Positions 33,255 through 42,475 of a stretch of DNA of 64,000 bases are shown in pieces. The position numbers were made by a program, and so were the translations under genes. The stretch's first letter is position 1. Each line of letters starts with the position of its first letter. Under the pieces are notes generated by a model. That model was given only the letters and a program-made list of their open reading frames with translations, did not search any database and was not told where the DNA came from. The stretch comes from Streptomyces cyaneus (GTDB taxonomy: Bacteria > Actinomycetota > Actinomycetes > Streptomycetales > Streptomycetaceae), in NCBI RefSeq assembly GCF_004028635.1, contig NZ_RQJW01000012.1, forward strand, positions 62,001 to 126,000. The letters are read 5' to 3'.

Positions 33255-35108
33255 TCACGGTGTTGCAGGGCGTCGACGGTCCAGCCGGCCGGTGGGCTGG
33301 GCCGGTACGCGTGCCGTGAGCGGTGCGGCCGGGCGGCGGTCGGGTCGGGGCGGGCCTTCGAAGTGGCTCGGGAACGGGTACTTGCGTTCCAGGAAGGTAC
33401 GGATGGCGGTCTGGGCCGCCGGTCTGGCCTCCGGGGTGGTGTCCACGTCGTTGAGGCAGAAGAAGTCGATGTCCTCGCCGGCCGCGAGGCGGGCCAGGCG
33501 GCGCTGCATGTCCGGGGTGCCCAGTTGGACGTAGCGGAAGCGGTACTCGGCCGGGACGGCGCGGCCGGTCGCGATCGCCCAGTGGTGGTGGAGCGTGGAC
33601 GCCGGAGCGACGTCGGAGGTGGAACGGAAGCGGGAGTAGGCGGTGCGCTCGAGTTCCTCGATTCCGAGGGTCTCCATTTCGCGCATGACCGACAGCAGTT
33701 GGGGGTGCGGGGTGTGCAGGGATTTGTGCGTGATCTGTCTGCCGTGGAAGCGGCTGATCACCTCGCGGGCGTTCTTGCCGGCGGAGTTGGGGGCCGGTTC
33801 GAGGGGGTGCGGGGCGCCGAGTCCGAGTTTCAGGGGGGAGAGCGGGATGCGGGCTATGCCGTTGCCGTGGAAGAAGTGCTCGGCCCGTACCGGGCGGTTG
33901 ATGAAGACGTCGTCGTTGAAGTAGAGGTAGTGGTCGGACAGGCCCGGGATGTGGTGCAGGCTGCTCTCTATCGCGTGCGAGTTGAAGACGGGGAGTGCGT
34001 CGGGCGGGAGGATGTCCCGGTGGTCCACCACCGTCAGGCCCTCCGCGTCCGGGTCCAGCCAGGCGGGGATCTGGGAGTCGGTCACCAGGTAGACGTGCCG
34101 GACGAAACCCGCGTACATCTCCAGGGAGCGCAGTGCGTACTTCAGTTCGTCGTGGCTGGTGTAGCGGGAGGCGCCGGTCTCGCGCGGGGCGATGACGTCG
34201 CAGGACAGGGCCTGATGGGCGCGGCGCTTCGCGGCCATCGCCGGGTCGTTCCCGTCGACCCAGGTGTAGACGACGTCGACGGGGAAGCGCACCTCGTCGA
34301 TGCCCGGCTCGGCGAACGGGGCGAACGTCGGCACGCTGCGGTGGCGTCCCGCGACGGATGCGGGCTGCTGGGCCGCCGACGGGAGTACCTCCGCAACGGG
34401 GTTGCGGCGCGGGGCGACGAGTGCCGGACCGAAGACGTCGGGCAAGCGGCTGCCGGGCACGGTGAGCCAGGAGGGATCCGTGGCCGCGGTGGTGCCGAAA
34501 TCCCGGCCGTGCCGCCAGAACTCGATGTCGCACCCCGTCTCGAGACCGGTGAGCACCTGCCCTTGCGGGCCGAGGCGCACCACGCCGGTACGGAGCACCA
34601 TGGCTCGCCTCAGCGCCCGCGGCAGCTTCCCGTCGGCCCACAGCACCGCGGTCGTCACGGCGCCGTCCGGTCCGACGGCGCCGACGTACCCGACGGTGCC
34701 GCCGAAACGCTGGGCGGCCCGGGAGAGAACCGCGCCGCGGTACCGCTCCTCGATGCCGATGGCCTGCCGTGGCGCCGCACTGTGCCCGTGGTCGGCGGGG
34801 ACCAGGAAGTACGGGACGCCGAGCCCCTCCAGCAGGGTGCACACCCGTTCGAGATCGGCTTCGGCGGCGTCGGCGGCCGTGTATCCGGCGACCGTACGGC
34901 CGTAGAGTCGTACCGGTCCGAAGGTGATCCGGCGCAGTCCGGGGACCGCGGCCCGCAGGTGCCGACGGGCCCGGGTCGCGCGCAGCGCCCAGAGCCGGGC
35001 CGTCAGCCAGAGCCGCAGGCCCACCAGAAAGTCCCGGGCCGCCCGGATGCCCCCCGGCAATCCGAAGCGGTGCCGGATGTTCGTTCCCCCCATGTCCATG
35101 CCCCCCAT
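33255..35108 (-). CDS. Stealth-family sugar-phosphate transferase, copy 2
   Basis: A 617-residue protein with all four Stealth conserved regions: CR1 VDVVYTWVDGNDP, CR2 SRYTSHDELKYALRSLEMYA through HYLYFNDDVFINR, CR3 (FHGRQITHKSLHTPHP, RTAYSRFRS) and CR4 FFCLNDVD. The family transfers hexose-1-phosphates to make phosphodiester-linked cell-wall or capsule polysaccharide. The first about 260 residues are a lineage-specific region shared with the neighbour. Three in-frame ATG starts (35108, 35099, 35093) arise from a short repeat; the outer two each have GGGGGG 7 bases upstream. It starts 21 bp after the homologous gene, as an operon. Confidence 0.93.
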   Translation of the reverse strand: MGGMDMGGTNIRHRFGLPGGIRAARDFLVGLRLWLTARLWALRATRARRHLRAAVPGLRRITFGPVRLYGRTVAGYTAADAAEADLERVCTLLEGLGVPYFLVPADHGHSAAPRQAIGIEERYRGAVLSRAAQRFGGTVGYVGAVGPDGAVTTAVLWADGKLPRALRRAMVLRTGVVRLGPQGQVLTGLETGCDIEFWRHGRDFGTTAATDPSWLTVPGSRLPDVFGPALVAPRRNPVAEVLPSAAQQPASVAGRHRSVPTFAPFAEPGIDEVRFPVDVVYTWVDGNDPAMAAKRRAHQALSCDVIAPRETGASRYTSHDELKYALRSLEMYAGFVRHVYLVTDSQIPAWLDPDAEGLTVVDHRDILPPDALPVFNSHAIESSLHHIPGLSDHYLYFNDDVFINRPVRAEHFFHGNGIARIPLSPLKLGLGAPHPLEPAPNSAGKNAREVISRFHGRQITHKSLHTPHPQLLSVMREMETLGIEELERTAYSRFRSTSDVAPASTLHHHWAIATGRAVPAEYRFRYVQLGTPDMQRRLARLAAGEDIDFFCLNDVDTTPEARPAAQTAIRTFLERKYPFPSHFEGPPRPDRRPAAPLTARVPAQPTGRLDRRRPATP

Positions 35109-35121
35109 GTCCAGGCCCCCC
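35092..35121 (-). repeat. 15-bp tandem repeat creating stacked start signals
   Basis: Units ATGTCCATGCCCCCC (35092-35106) and ATGTCCAGGCCCCCC (35107-35121) on the plus strand. Read on the minus strand each gives a G6 ribosome-binding run followed 7 bases later by ATG, so the Stealth gene has two equivalent initiation sites. Confidence 0.75.
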
Positions 35122-35129
35122 AGCCCTCG

Positions 35130-36827
35130 TTACTTCTGCTTCTCGAAGGGGCTCGCGAAGGGGAAGTAGTTCTCCAGGAACTCGTCCATCCGGGCGCCGA
35201 CCTGCTCCCTCTCCTCGGGCGGCACATCGACGTCGTTGAGGCAGAAGAAGTCGAAGCGGCGGTTGCGGCGCAGATCGGCCAGGCGCTTTTCGGCGTCCGG
35301 GCGGCTGATGTTCACGTAGCGGAAGCTGTACTTCCCCGGCACACCGCGGCCGGTCATCAGCGCGTACTGGTAGAGCAGCGGCGCCGTCACGGCGATGTCC
35401 TGCGGCGAGCGGAAGCGGGAGGCGGTGGTGCGGCTGATGTCCTGCGGGAAGAGCTCCTCCAGCGCCCGGAGCGTCTCTCGCTGCTGCGGCAGCGGGGTGT
35501 GCATGAAGTTGTTCGTCGTCATGCGCCCGAACTTCTCCAGCAGCAGCCGGCGTACGTTCTTGCTCGCGGAGTTGGTGGCCGTCTCCTCGGCGTGCGGCTT
35601 GCCGACGCCTATCTTCAGCGGGGACACCGGGATCTTCATCAGGCCGCTGCCGTGGAAGAAGTGCTCCGGCGTGACGCGACGGCCTACGAACACGTCGTCG
35701 TTGAAGTAGAGGTAGTGCTCCGACAGGCCCGGGATGTGGTGCAGGCGGGTCTCGATCGCGTGCGAGTTGAACACCGGCAGGACGTCCTGCGGGAAGATGT
35801 CGCGGTGGTCGACTACCGTGATTCCCGGGGCCGAGTCGTCGAGCCAGTGCGGCTTCTGACCGTCGGTCACGAGGTAGATGTGCCGGACGAAGTCGGCGTA
35901 CATCGCGAGTGAGCGCAGCGAGTACTTCAGCTCGTCATGGCTGGTGTAGCGGGAGGCGTTGGTCTCCTTGTCCAGGATCTCGGCGATGCCGTGCTCCTGG
36001 TACCGGGCCCGCTTGGCCCGCATCTGGGGCTCCTCGCCGTCCACCCAGGTGTAGACGACGTCGACGGGGAAGGTCACGTCCCTCACCGTCGGCAGGGTGA
36101 GCGGGACGAAGCTCGGCAGCTCCCGGTCGCCGATCCGCACCGTGGCCGGCTTCTGCTCGGACGCCGGGAGTACGTCCGTGAGGCCGTTGTTCCTCGGCGC
36201 GATCAGGGACTCGGCGAAGATGTCCTCGGACGCCTGCGGCTGCACCTTGGCCAGTCGCCGAGGCCCGTCGTCGGAGGCGAGGAGCTGTGCCCCGTCCTCC
36301 CAGAACTCGACGTCGCAGGCGAGTTCCGGCCCGGCGAGCAGCTGACCCGAGGGGCCGAGGTGGTTCTCCCCGATCCGCAGGACGGTGGCCGTGCGCAGTG
36401 CGGTCGGCAGTACGCCGTCCATGAACAGTGCCGGGTTCTTGAGCTGTCCGCCGGGCAGCGGTCTGCCGAGGAACACCGCCTTCCCCGCGTTCTGCGCCTC
36501 CAGGGTGGTGAGGAAACGCTCCCGGTCGACGGCGTTCACACCGACCGTGTGGCGCGTACGCGAGGTCGGTACCAGGAAGTAGGGGATACCTTCCTGCTCC
36601 AGCGCGGCGACGACCAGGCCGAGGTTGGCGGCGGCCGCCTCGGCAGCGCTGAACCGGGTCACGATCCGGCCGTAGAGCTGCTGGCCGCGTACCGCCACCG
36701 GACGGAGCGTCGGGTCCGTGACCGCAGCCGTGCGGCGCCGCCGCATGGTGCGCAACTGCCACACCCTTTCGGCGGCCTTCCGCTCGACTCGCGGTCGCAT
36801 CCGCCGGGCAAAGGAACGCACGGTCAC
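35130..36827 (-). CDS. Stealth-family sugar-phosphate transferase, copy 1
   Basis: A 565-residue paralogue of the downstream gene: VDVVYTWVDGEEP (CR1), SRYTSHDELKYSLRSLAMYA with HYLYFNDDVFVGR (CR2), MTTNNFMHTPLPQQ with RTTASRFRS (CR3), FFCLNDVDVP (CR4). The N-terminus (residues 1-45) is very Arg-rich and basic. GTG start at 36825-36827 with GAGGAG 8 bases upstream. Two adjacent Stealth enzymes imply a polymer with two phosphodiester linkages or two sugars (inference). Without other glycosyltransferases nearby the product cannot be named. Confidence 0.93.
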   Translation of the reverse strand: MTVRSFARRMRPRVERKAAERVWQLRTMRRRRTAAVTDPTLRPVAVRGQQLYGRIVTRFSAAEAAAANLGLVVAALEQEGIPYFLVPTSRTRHTVGVNAVDRERFLTTLEAQNAGKAVFLGRPLPGGQLKNPALFMDGVLPTALRTATVLRIGENHLGPSGQLLAGPELACDVEFWEDGAQLLASDDGPRRLAKVQPQASEDIFAESLIAPRNNGLTDVLPASEQKPATVRIGDRELPSFVPLTLPTVRDVTFPVDVVYTWVDGEEPQMRAKRARYQEHGIAEILDKETNASRYTSHDELKYSLRSLAMYADFVRHIYLVTDGQKPHWLDDSAPGITVVDHRDIFPQDVLPVFNSHAIETRLHHIPGLSEHYLYFNDDVFVGRRVTPEHFFHGSGLMKIPVSPLKIGVGKPHAEETATNSASKNVRRLLLEKFGRMTTNNFMHTPLPQQRETLRALEELFPQDISRTTASRFRSPQDIAVTAPLLYQYALMTGRGVPGKYSFRYVNISRPDAEKRLADLRRNRRFDFFCLNDVDVPPEEREQVGARMDEFLENYFPFASPFEKQK

Positions 36828-37020
36828 GTTCTGAGCTCCTCTTCATGAACCCTCAGACATCCCTGCGTTAGCGAGACCGACGCATGGTGCGGAAGGTTGT
36901 AGAAGAGTTCTCCGAGAATTAACAAACAGAAGGGCCCTACGCATAACTGGCCCTCAGCTGGACGTGGTAGAGAGCTGCCGCCTTTCCGTTCTTGTCGTGG
37001 GGCACCTCTTGTCGTGGGAT

Positions 37021-37069
37021 ACCAGGCCAGGGGCCTGATCCGGGAAAGTGGATCAGGCCCCTGGCTGGT
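37021..37069. terminator. Strong 20-bp bidirectional hairpin
   Basis: ACCAGGCCAGGGGCCTGATCC (37021-37041) pairs with GGATCAGGCCCCTGGCTGGT (37050-37069) with one bulged G. The GGATCAGGCCCC core also occurs in the purD terminator. Confidence 0.8.
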
Positions 37070-37070
37070 T

Positions 37071-37262
37071 TCCGAGGTCGAGTACGGCCAGGCGGACACC
37101 GGTGCGCTGCCATCGGCGGAACTTCCCAGGAGCCGTCTGCGACGGCCCGTACTCCACCGGCAGGTCTCGCCATGGGACACCGGGGTCCGCACTCGCCAGG
37201 GGATCCCGTCGGTCGGCCTCCGTCGACATGCGGACGACCAGCCGACCAAAAGAACCCCTGTT
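37071..37262 (-). pseudogene. IS5-type transposase remnant, frameshifted
   Basis: On the minus strand one frame encodes TDGIPWRVRTPVS and the next frame PWRDLPVEYGPSQTAPGKFR followed by RWQRTGVR. Together these match the N-terminal domain of IS5-family/DUF4096 transposases (pattern RTGxPWRDLPxxYGPWxTVYxRFRRWxxxG). A two-base insertion near 37175 breaks the frame, and both ends of the gene are missing. It directly abuts the hairpin at 37021-37069. Confidence 0.75.
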
Positions 37263-37274
37263 CCCGACCCCGGG

Positions 37275-37565
37275 CTAGAAGGCGCTGTTGTCGCAGCCCA
37301 TGGACGAGCCGATGTGGGTGTCCTGCCCACCGCTGTTGCCCTCGCCGTTGAGCGCGTTGCCCAGCACGCCGTTGAGGACGCCGACCTGGCCGAGGACGTC
37401 GACGTTCAGGTCGTGCGACTTGCAGTTGGAGCTCTGCAGGACGCTGAACTTGTCGCTCTTGCCGCCGTGGCCGTCCATGCCCTGGGCGGTGGCGGTGCCG
37501 GCGCTCAGGAGGCCGACGCTGCCGAGGGCGACGACCACGACGGCGGCCTTGCGAAGCTTGTGCAT
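37275..37565 (-). CDS. Small secreted protein
   Basis: A 96-residue precursor: signal peptide (MHKLRKAAVVVVALGSVGLL, cleavage around TATAQG) and a mature domain of about 68 residues with SNCKSHDLNVDVLGQVGVLN, Asn/Gly-rich repeats and two Cys (SSNCKSHD and SSMGCDNSAF) that could form a disulfide. ATG at 37565 with CGGAG 5 bases upstream. The hydrophobic DVLGQVGVLNGVLGNAL part recalls chaplin/rodlin-like surface proteins, but I do not recognise it as either. The function is unknown; it is probably extracellular or wall-associated. Confidence 0.82.
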   Translation of the reverse strand: MHKLRKAAVVVVALGSVGLLSAGTATAQGMDGHGGKSDKFSVLQSSNCKSHDLNVDVLGQVGVLNGVLGNALNGEGNSGGQDTHIGSSMGCDNSAF

Positions 37566-37721
37566 GTCATCTCCGGTGAAGTGAGGTGATTTCGATCCGT
37601 GACAGATCGACTCCGTACAGTTACGGGAGGTTAATAGGAAAATTCACAATATGTCCGCACGACGCGCCGACGTTCGTGATCTCGTGGCGGAACCACCCGG
37701 ACAACCCCAGGGGTGCGGCCT

Positions 37722-40700
37722 CTACTGCGGCGGCACTCCGACGTCGGAGAAGATGGCCAGCGCCTGTTGCCTCATGAGGTCGGCCGCGGCGGCCTCGTTG
37801 TGGTGGAGGGCGCGGCTGAGGGTCATGAGGGTGCGGGCCTCGCCGAGGCGGTGGCCGGTCTCGCGGTGGATGGCCAGGGCCTCGTGGCCGAGGGTGACGG
37901 CGGTGGCGTGTGCCGCATCGGACTCCGCGATGTCGCACAGGGCGGACAGCGCCTGCGCCTCCACGACCCGGAACGAGCGGTCGCGCGCCAGGCTCAGCGC
38001 CCGTTCGGCATGGCTGCGGGCCTGGTCGGGCCGGCCCAGCTGCCTGAGTGTGAGGGAGAGGCCCAGCGTGCTGTCCGCCTCGGTGCGCGGGTGCCCCGAC
38101 TGCTGGGCGAGGGCGAGGGCCTGTCGGCCGGCCCGCTCCGCTCGGTCGGGACGGGCCAGTTCTCGGTGCGCGGCGGCGATCGTGTTGAGGATGCCGGCCT
38201 GAATCCAGCGGCGTCCCTTGGCCTTGCTCATGGCCAGGGCCCGCTCGGCCTGTTCCAGCGCCTCGTCGTGGCGGCCGAGCTCGATGTTGATCCTCGCGAC
38301 GGAGTCCAGCATCATGGCGCGGTCGTCGCGGTGTCCGCCCCTCCCGTCAGGGCTCACCTTGGGACCGAGGATGTCCAAGCCCTCGGTCAGGCGGCCGAGT
38401 TCCCAGTACGCCCAGCCCAGGTTCTGCAGAGCCAGGCTGTGGTCGTGCCATCCGATCTCCTGGTTGCGGCGGATCGCCGTTTCGAGGTGTTCGGCGGCCT
38501 CGCGCAGTCGGCCCAGATCCCGGCAGGTCACTCCGAGGACGACCATCCCCAGCGCTTCGAGGTAACGGTTTCCGGTGGTGCGGGTGATCCGCAGACCGGT
38601 GGTGACGTGCTCGTGCGCGCTGTCGAGGTGCGCCATGCTCCATTCCGCCTGGGCGATGCCGCCGAGGCCCGCCGCCTCGCCCGTCAGCCAACCGATCTCC
38701 CGGCTGATCTCCCGTACGCGGGTGTGGTGTTCCACCGCCTGGCTGCCCCACCCCCGGTCCGACTTGAGCAGTCCGAGGCAGGTGTGCATGGCGGCCTGGC
38801 CGTACAGGTCGCCTTCGGCCGTGGCGGCGTCCAGCGCCGTCTGTGTGGTGGCCTGCCAGGTCGCCCGTGGCAGATTGAGCCAGAAGTCTCCGAAGAGCGC
38901 GTTGGCCAGGTGCCAGGTGATGGGGCGGGGGCCGTGGTGCCCGGCGTGGTTGATGACGGCGAGCAGATTCGCCCGCTCCGTCTCCAGCCACTGTCCGGCT
39001 TCGGCAGCGGACGGAAGGCCCTGTCGGTCGCCCTGGGCGAGGTCGGCGGGCAGCTCCGGGAAGAGCCAGCTTCCCCCGGTCGCGCGAGCGGCGTTCAGGT
39101 ACCAGACGAGGACGCGCCGCAGCGCGGCGTCACGATCCGCTGCCGTTTCCTCCGCCCGCGCCCGCTCCTGCGCGTACTCGCGAAGGAGATCGTGGAAGCG
39201 GTACCGGCCCGCCGTCGCGGGTTCGATCAGGTGGGCCGCGACCAAGACGCCGAGCGGGCGTCGGGCCTGCGGCACGGTGGTGTCCAGGAACGCTGCCGCG
39301 ACCTCGGCGGTGAACTCCGGTCCGGGGAACAGGCCCAGCAGCCGGAAGAGCCGGCGTGCCGCGGGCGACAGGACTCGGTACGACGCGGAGAAGGCCGTAC
39401 GCAATGGGGAGTCGTCGGCATCGTCGGGCGCCAGCGCGGCCAGGCGGTCGCCCTCGGACATCTCGGCGACCAGGTCGGCCGGACGCAGGACCGGATCGCC
39501 CGTCAGTCGGGCGGCGGCGACGCGCAGTGCCAGCGGCAGGCTGCCGCACAGCCGGATCAACTCGTCGACCGCCGACGGGTCTTCGGCGAGGCGGTCCTGG
39601 CCGAGTGTCCGGCTCAGCAGTGCGCGGGCCTCGGCCGGCAGCAGGAGGTCCAGCGGCAGGGCGTGTGCACCGTCGCGGGCGACGAGATCGCCGAGCCGGT
39701 TGCGGCTGGTGACGACGACGCAGCAGGACGGGCTGCCCGGCAGCAGCGGGCGGACCTGCTCCGCCGAGGCCGCGTTGTCCAGCAGGACGAGCAGGCGCCG
39801 GCCGGCCAGCAGGGTCCGGTACGTGCGCGCCTGGGCCTCGTCGGTCATGGGGATCTCCGACGCCCTCAGGCCCAGGCTCCGCAGCAGCAGTTCCAGGGCT
39901 TCGCCGGCCTTGAGCGGTGGCCGGTCGTGGTCGAAGCCGTGCAGGTTCACATACAGCTGGCCGTCCGGGAAGCGGGCACGGACCTGGTGGGCCCAGTGCA
40001 CCGCCAGCGCGGTCTTGCCGATGCCGGCGGCGCCGCCGATCGCGGAGATGACCACCGTGTTCGCCGGTCCCGGACCGGGCTCCGACGGGAGCAACGAGTG
40101 CAGCCGGGCGAGTTCGTCCGTGCGGCCCGCGAAACCGGCGGCGTCGTGGGGGAGTTCGGCCGGGACCGACGGTGTGCGCGCCAGGGGCGGTCGCGGTGTC
40201 CGTGTCGGTGCGGATGCCGCCGGGTCGTTGTCGAGGATGAGGCGGTAAAGGGTCTGCAGATCCGGTGCGGGGTCGACGCCGAGGTCCTCGGCGAGACGCT
40301 TGCGGACCGCGTCGTAGTGGAGGAGGGCCTCGGCCTGTAATCCGCATCGGTACAGGGCGGTCAGCAGTTGGCCGGCGATGCGTTCGTCGAGCGGATGGGC
40401 GGCGGCGAGTTCGCGCAGCCGGGGGAGGATCTCCTCATGGCGTCCCCTGCGCAGCTGCACCTCGTGGTACTGCAGCAGGGTGACGACCAGCTCGCTCGCC
40501 AGCCCGTCCCGCGTCGCCTGCGCCCATGCCCCCGTCAGACCGGTCAGCGGGTCGCCGCGCCACAACTCCAGGGCGCGTGCGAGGAGTTCGGCCACGCGGT
40601 CGTCGCTGTCCCTGTCGTCGCCGCCCCTGTCGTCGCCGTCGGCCTGCTGCCCGCGGGCCTGTCCGACCAGGTCACGGAACCGGTACAGGTCCACCAGCTC

Positions 40701-40994
40701 GGTGGGTGTCCGTAGCGTGTAGCCGCCCTGCGTCCGGTCCAGCCGTACGCCTGTTGCTCCCGCGTCGGCCTGTCGGAGCGCGGTCTTCAGGCGGCCGACA
40801 TAGCCGTAGATCACGTTGCGCACCGTGTCCGGCGGGTCGTCCCCCCACACCCGGTCGATGAGTGTCTCGATCGGTACGACGCGGTTGGCCTCCATGAGGA
40901 GAACGGCCAGCACGCACCGCTGACGGGGTCGGCCGAGGTCGACCTCCGAACCGTCCGCCCACGCCTGTACCGGCCCCAGCAACCGGATCTCCAC
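37722..40994 (-). CDS. SARP-family regulator with NB-ARC and TPR domains
   Basis: A 1090-residue AfsR-like activator. An OmpR-type winged HTH (residues 1-95, MEIRLLGPVQAWADGSEVDL, DTVRNVIYGYVGRL) and a BTAD domain (about 100-245) form the SARP module. A STAND NTPase follows, with Walker A GGAAGIGKTALAVH near residue 318, RLLVLLDNAAS (Walker B) and GSPSCCVVVTSRNRL. The last 400 residues are TPR repeats. SARPs switch on secondary metabolite clusters; the target here is unknown. GTG start at 40992-40994 with AAGGA 8 bases upstream. It is divergent from the Crp-type gene across 568 bp. Confidence 0.95.
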   Translation of the reverse strand: MEIRLLGPVQAWADGSEVDLGRPRQRCVLAVLLMEANRVVPIETLIDRVWGDDPPDTVRNVIYGYVGRLKTALRQADAGATGVRLDRTQGGYTLRTPTELVDLYRFRDLVGQARGQQADGDDRGGDDRDSDDRVAELLARALELWRGDPLTGLTGAWAQATRDGLASELVVTLLQYHEVQLRRGRHEEILPRLRELAAAHPLDERIAGQLLTALYRCGLQAEALLHYDAVRKRLAEDLGVDPAPDLQTLYRLILDNDPAASAPTRTPRPPLARTPSVPAELPHDAAGFAGRTDELARLHSLLPSEPGPGPANTVVISAIGGAAGIGKTALAVHWAHQVRARFPDGQLYVNLHGFDHDRPPLKAGEALELLLRSLGLRASEIPMTDEAQARTYRTLLAGRRLLVLLDNAASAEQVRPLLPGSPSCCVVVTSRNRLGDLVARDGAHALPLDLLLPAEARALLSRTLGQDRLAEDPSAVDELIRLCGSLPLALRVAAARLTGDPVLRPADLVAEMSEGDRLAALAPDDADDSPLRTAFSASYRVLSPAARRLFRLLGLFPGPEFTAEVAAAFLDTTVPQARRPLGVLVAAHLIEPATAGRYRFHDLLREYAQERARAEETAADRDAALRRVLVWYLNAARATGGSWLFPELPADLAQGDRQGLPSAAEAGQWLETERANLLAVINHAGHHGPRPITWHLANALFGDFWLNLPRATWQATTQTALDAATAEGDLYGQAAMHTCLGLLKSDRGWGSQAVEHHTRVREISREIGWLTGEAAGLGGIAQAEWSMAHLDSAHEHVTTGLRITRTTGNRYLEALGMVVLGVTCRDLGRLREAAEHLETAIRRNQEIGWHDHSLALQNLGWAYWELGRLTEGLDILGPKVSPDGRGGHRDDRAMMLDSVARINIELGRHDEALEQAERALAMSKAKGRRWIQAGILNTIAAAHRELARPDRAERAGRQALALAQQSGHPRTEADSTLGLSLTLRQLGRPDQARSHAERALSLARDRSFRVVEAQALSALCDIAESDAAHATAVTLGHEALAIHRETGHRLGEARTLMTLSRALHHNEAAAADLMRQQALAIFSDVGVPPQ

Positions 40995-41562
40995 CGGCCT
41001 GTCCTTCCGTAGCCGCTCGTGCCAACCGAGCCGCCATGGTCCATGCCGCACGACCTGCGCGTACAGGTTTCCTCAACATTCCCTCCTCTCCCCCTCGGAA
41101 AGCTGACGGCATCACGCAGGGGGCGCCGCGCACATCCATCGCAACCGCCGGAGGGCAGCCCTGAAGTTCCCGCATTCTCCCGAGCCCACGACCACCTCCC
41201 GACTCACCGTCCTCTCACCTCGCCACCACCGGGTCATCACCCTTGTCACAGCGCAAACCCGAGTTTTCGCCAACTCTCCATCGGCTGACCGAATCGCGTC
41301 TCCGATACGGCCCCCTGTTCGAGTGGTGTGTCTGACCTCACGATCGTCCCTTCGGGCACGGGCGTGGCGTCGGTGGCCCGCGTTGGGTGTCGGGGGTGGG
41401 CGGGCGGCGGGGGTGCACGGTGACAGGGCGACCAACCTGGCATTCCGCAACTACCGGCCAGTACCCCTGGTATGGCGCAATCCGCTCGGCCCGGAACTTT
41501 GCCCTGCCACCATCAACACCCATCGAAATCCCAGGCGTCCGGAATGCGGCGGGGGGCTGGCC
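40995..41562. other. Divergent intergenic region, SARP and crp
   Basis: 568 bp with no supported gene. It is less GC-rich than the flanks in the middle (about 41230-41330) and should hold the divergent promoters of the SARP gene and of the ten-gene cluster. I could not pick out a clear -10/-35 pair or an inverted repeat. Confidence 0.5.
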
Positions 41563-42291
41563 ATGGGGCTGCTCGGCAATGGGCTGGCGTTCGCGCACAC
41601 TCTGACTCCCCAGGAGCACGAGAGCGTCATGGCCCTCGGCAACCGGAAGCGCTATCCGGCCGACGCCCATCTCCTCACCGAGGGCGACCGGACCAGTCAC
41701 GTCGTGATCATTCTTCAGGGGTGGGTGACCGTATCCGTGGCGACGGACCGTGGGGCCACCCGGCTGATACTCGGCCTGCGCGGCCCGGGCGAACTGCTCG
41801 GTGAGATGGCCGCGCTGGACCCGCATCCCCGCAGCGCCACCGTGCGCGCACTCGGCCCCATAGAGGCCCAGGTCATATCCGGGGATGCGTTTCGTCGTTT
41901 CCTCGCCCTGCATCCCCGGGTCAGCGGACTGGTGATACGTCAGCTGACCGTCCGGCTCCGCAGCGCCGACCAGGAACGGTCCGCGCTCGCCTCGCTCACC
42001 GTGCTGCAACGCCTGGCCAGCCGGCTCACCGAACTGTCGGGAGCCGAGCCCTCCGGCCCCTACGCCCCCTCCGCAGCGAGCCCTTCGGGCGCCCCCGCCC
42101 CCGCCACCGCCGGCCCCGTCGTCCAGCTGGCCCAGGACGAACTGGCCGCCACGATAGGGGCCACCCGCGAAGCCGTCGCCAAGGCCCTACGGCTGCTGCG
42201 CAGCCAGAACATCGTGCGCACCGGCAACCGGATGGTGGAGATCCTCGACCCCGCGCTGCTCGCCCTCCTCGCGGACGGTCATCAGGAGTAG
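41563..42291 (+). CDS. Crp/Fnr-type cyclic-nucleotide-binding regulator
   Basis: A 242-residue regulator. The N-terminal beta-barrel contains a phosphate-binding cassette that keeps the key residues, GEMAALDPHPRSATV (Gly80-Glu81, Arg90-Ser91), so it may bind a cyclic mononucleotide. The C-terminal HTH is ELAATIGATREAVAKALRLL. A Pro/Ala/Ser linker (about 160-185) is inserted before the HTH. ATG at 41563 with a GGGGGG run upstream; frame extension above it is not supported. It lies 184 bp before the nucleotidyl-cyclase fusion gene on the same strand and may sense its product. Confidence 0.9.
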   Translation: MGLLGNGLAFAHTLTPQEHESVMALGNRKRYPADAHLLTEGDRTSHVVIILQGWVTVSVATDRGATRLILGLRGPGELLGEMAALDPHPRSATVRALGPIEAQVISGDAFRRFLALHPRVSGLVIRQLTVRLRSADQERSALASLTVLQRLASRLTELSGAEPSGPYAPSAASPSGAPAPATAGPVVQLAQDELAATIGATREAVAKALRLLRSQNIVRTGNRMVEILDPALLALLADGHQE

Positions 42292-42475
42292 ACCCACGCC
42301 TCGCCGTGTGTAAACGGCTACAGACGTCTGCCGTCCCGGGCCCGAACCTGAAGGGGCGGGACCCCTCCCGCGGACCACGGTGCAGGCTGCCTCCGCGGAC
42401 CACCTCCTCGGCAGGACGAACCACCTCTGACGAACCACCTCTTCGGCAAGCGAACAGAACATGCAGGGGGCACAG

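Noticed and set aside
37014..37589. Plus-strand frame of 191 codons over the IS remnant and small secreted gene
   Set aside because: It runs antisense to a gene with a clear signal peptide and ribosome binding site, and through a terminator hairpin.
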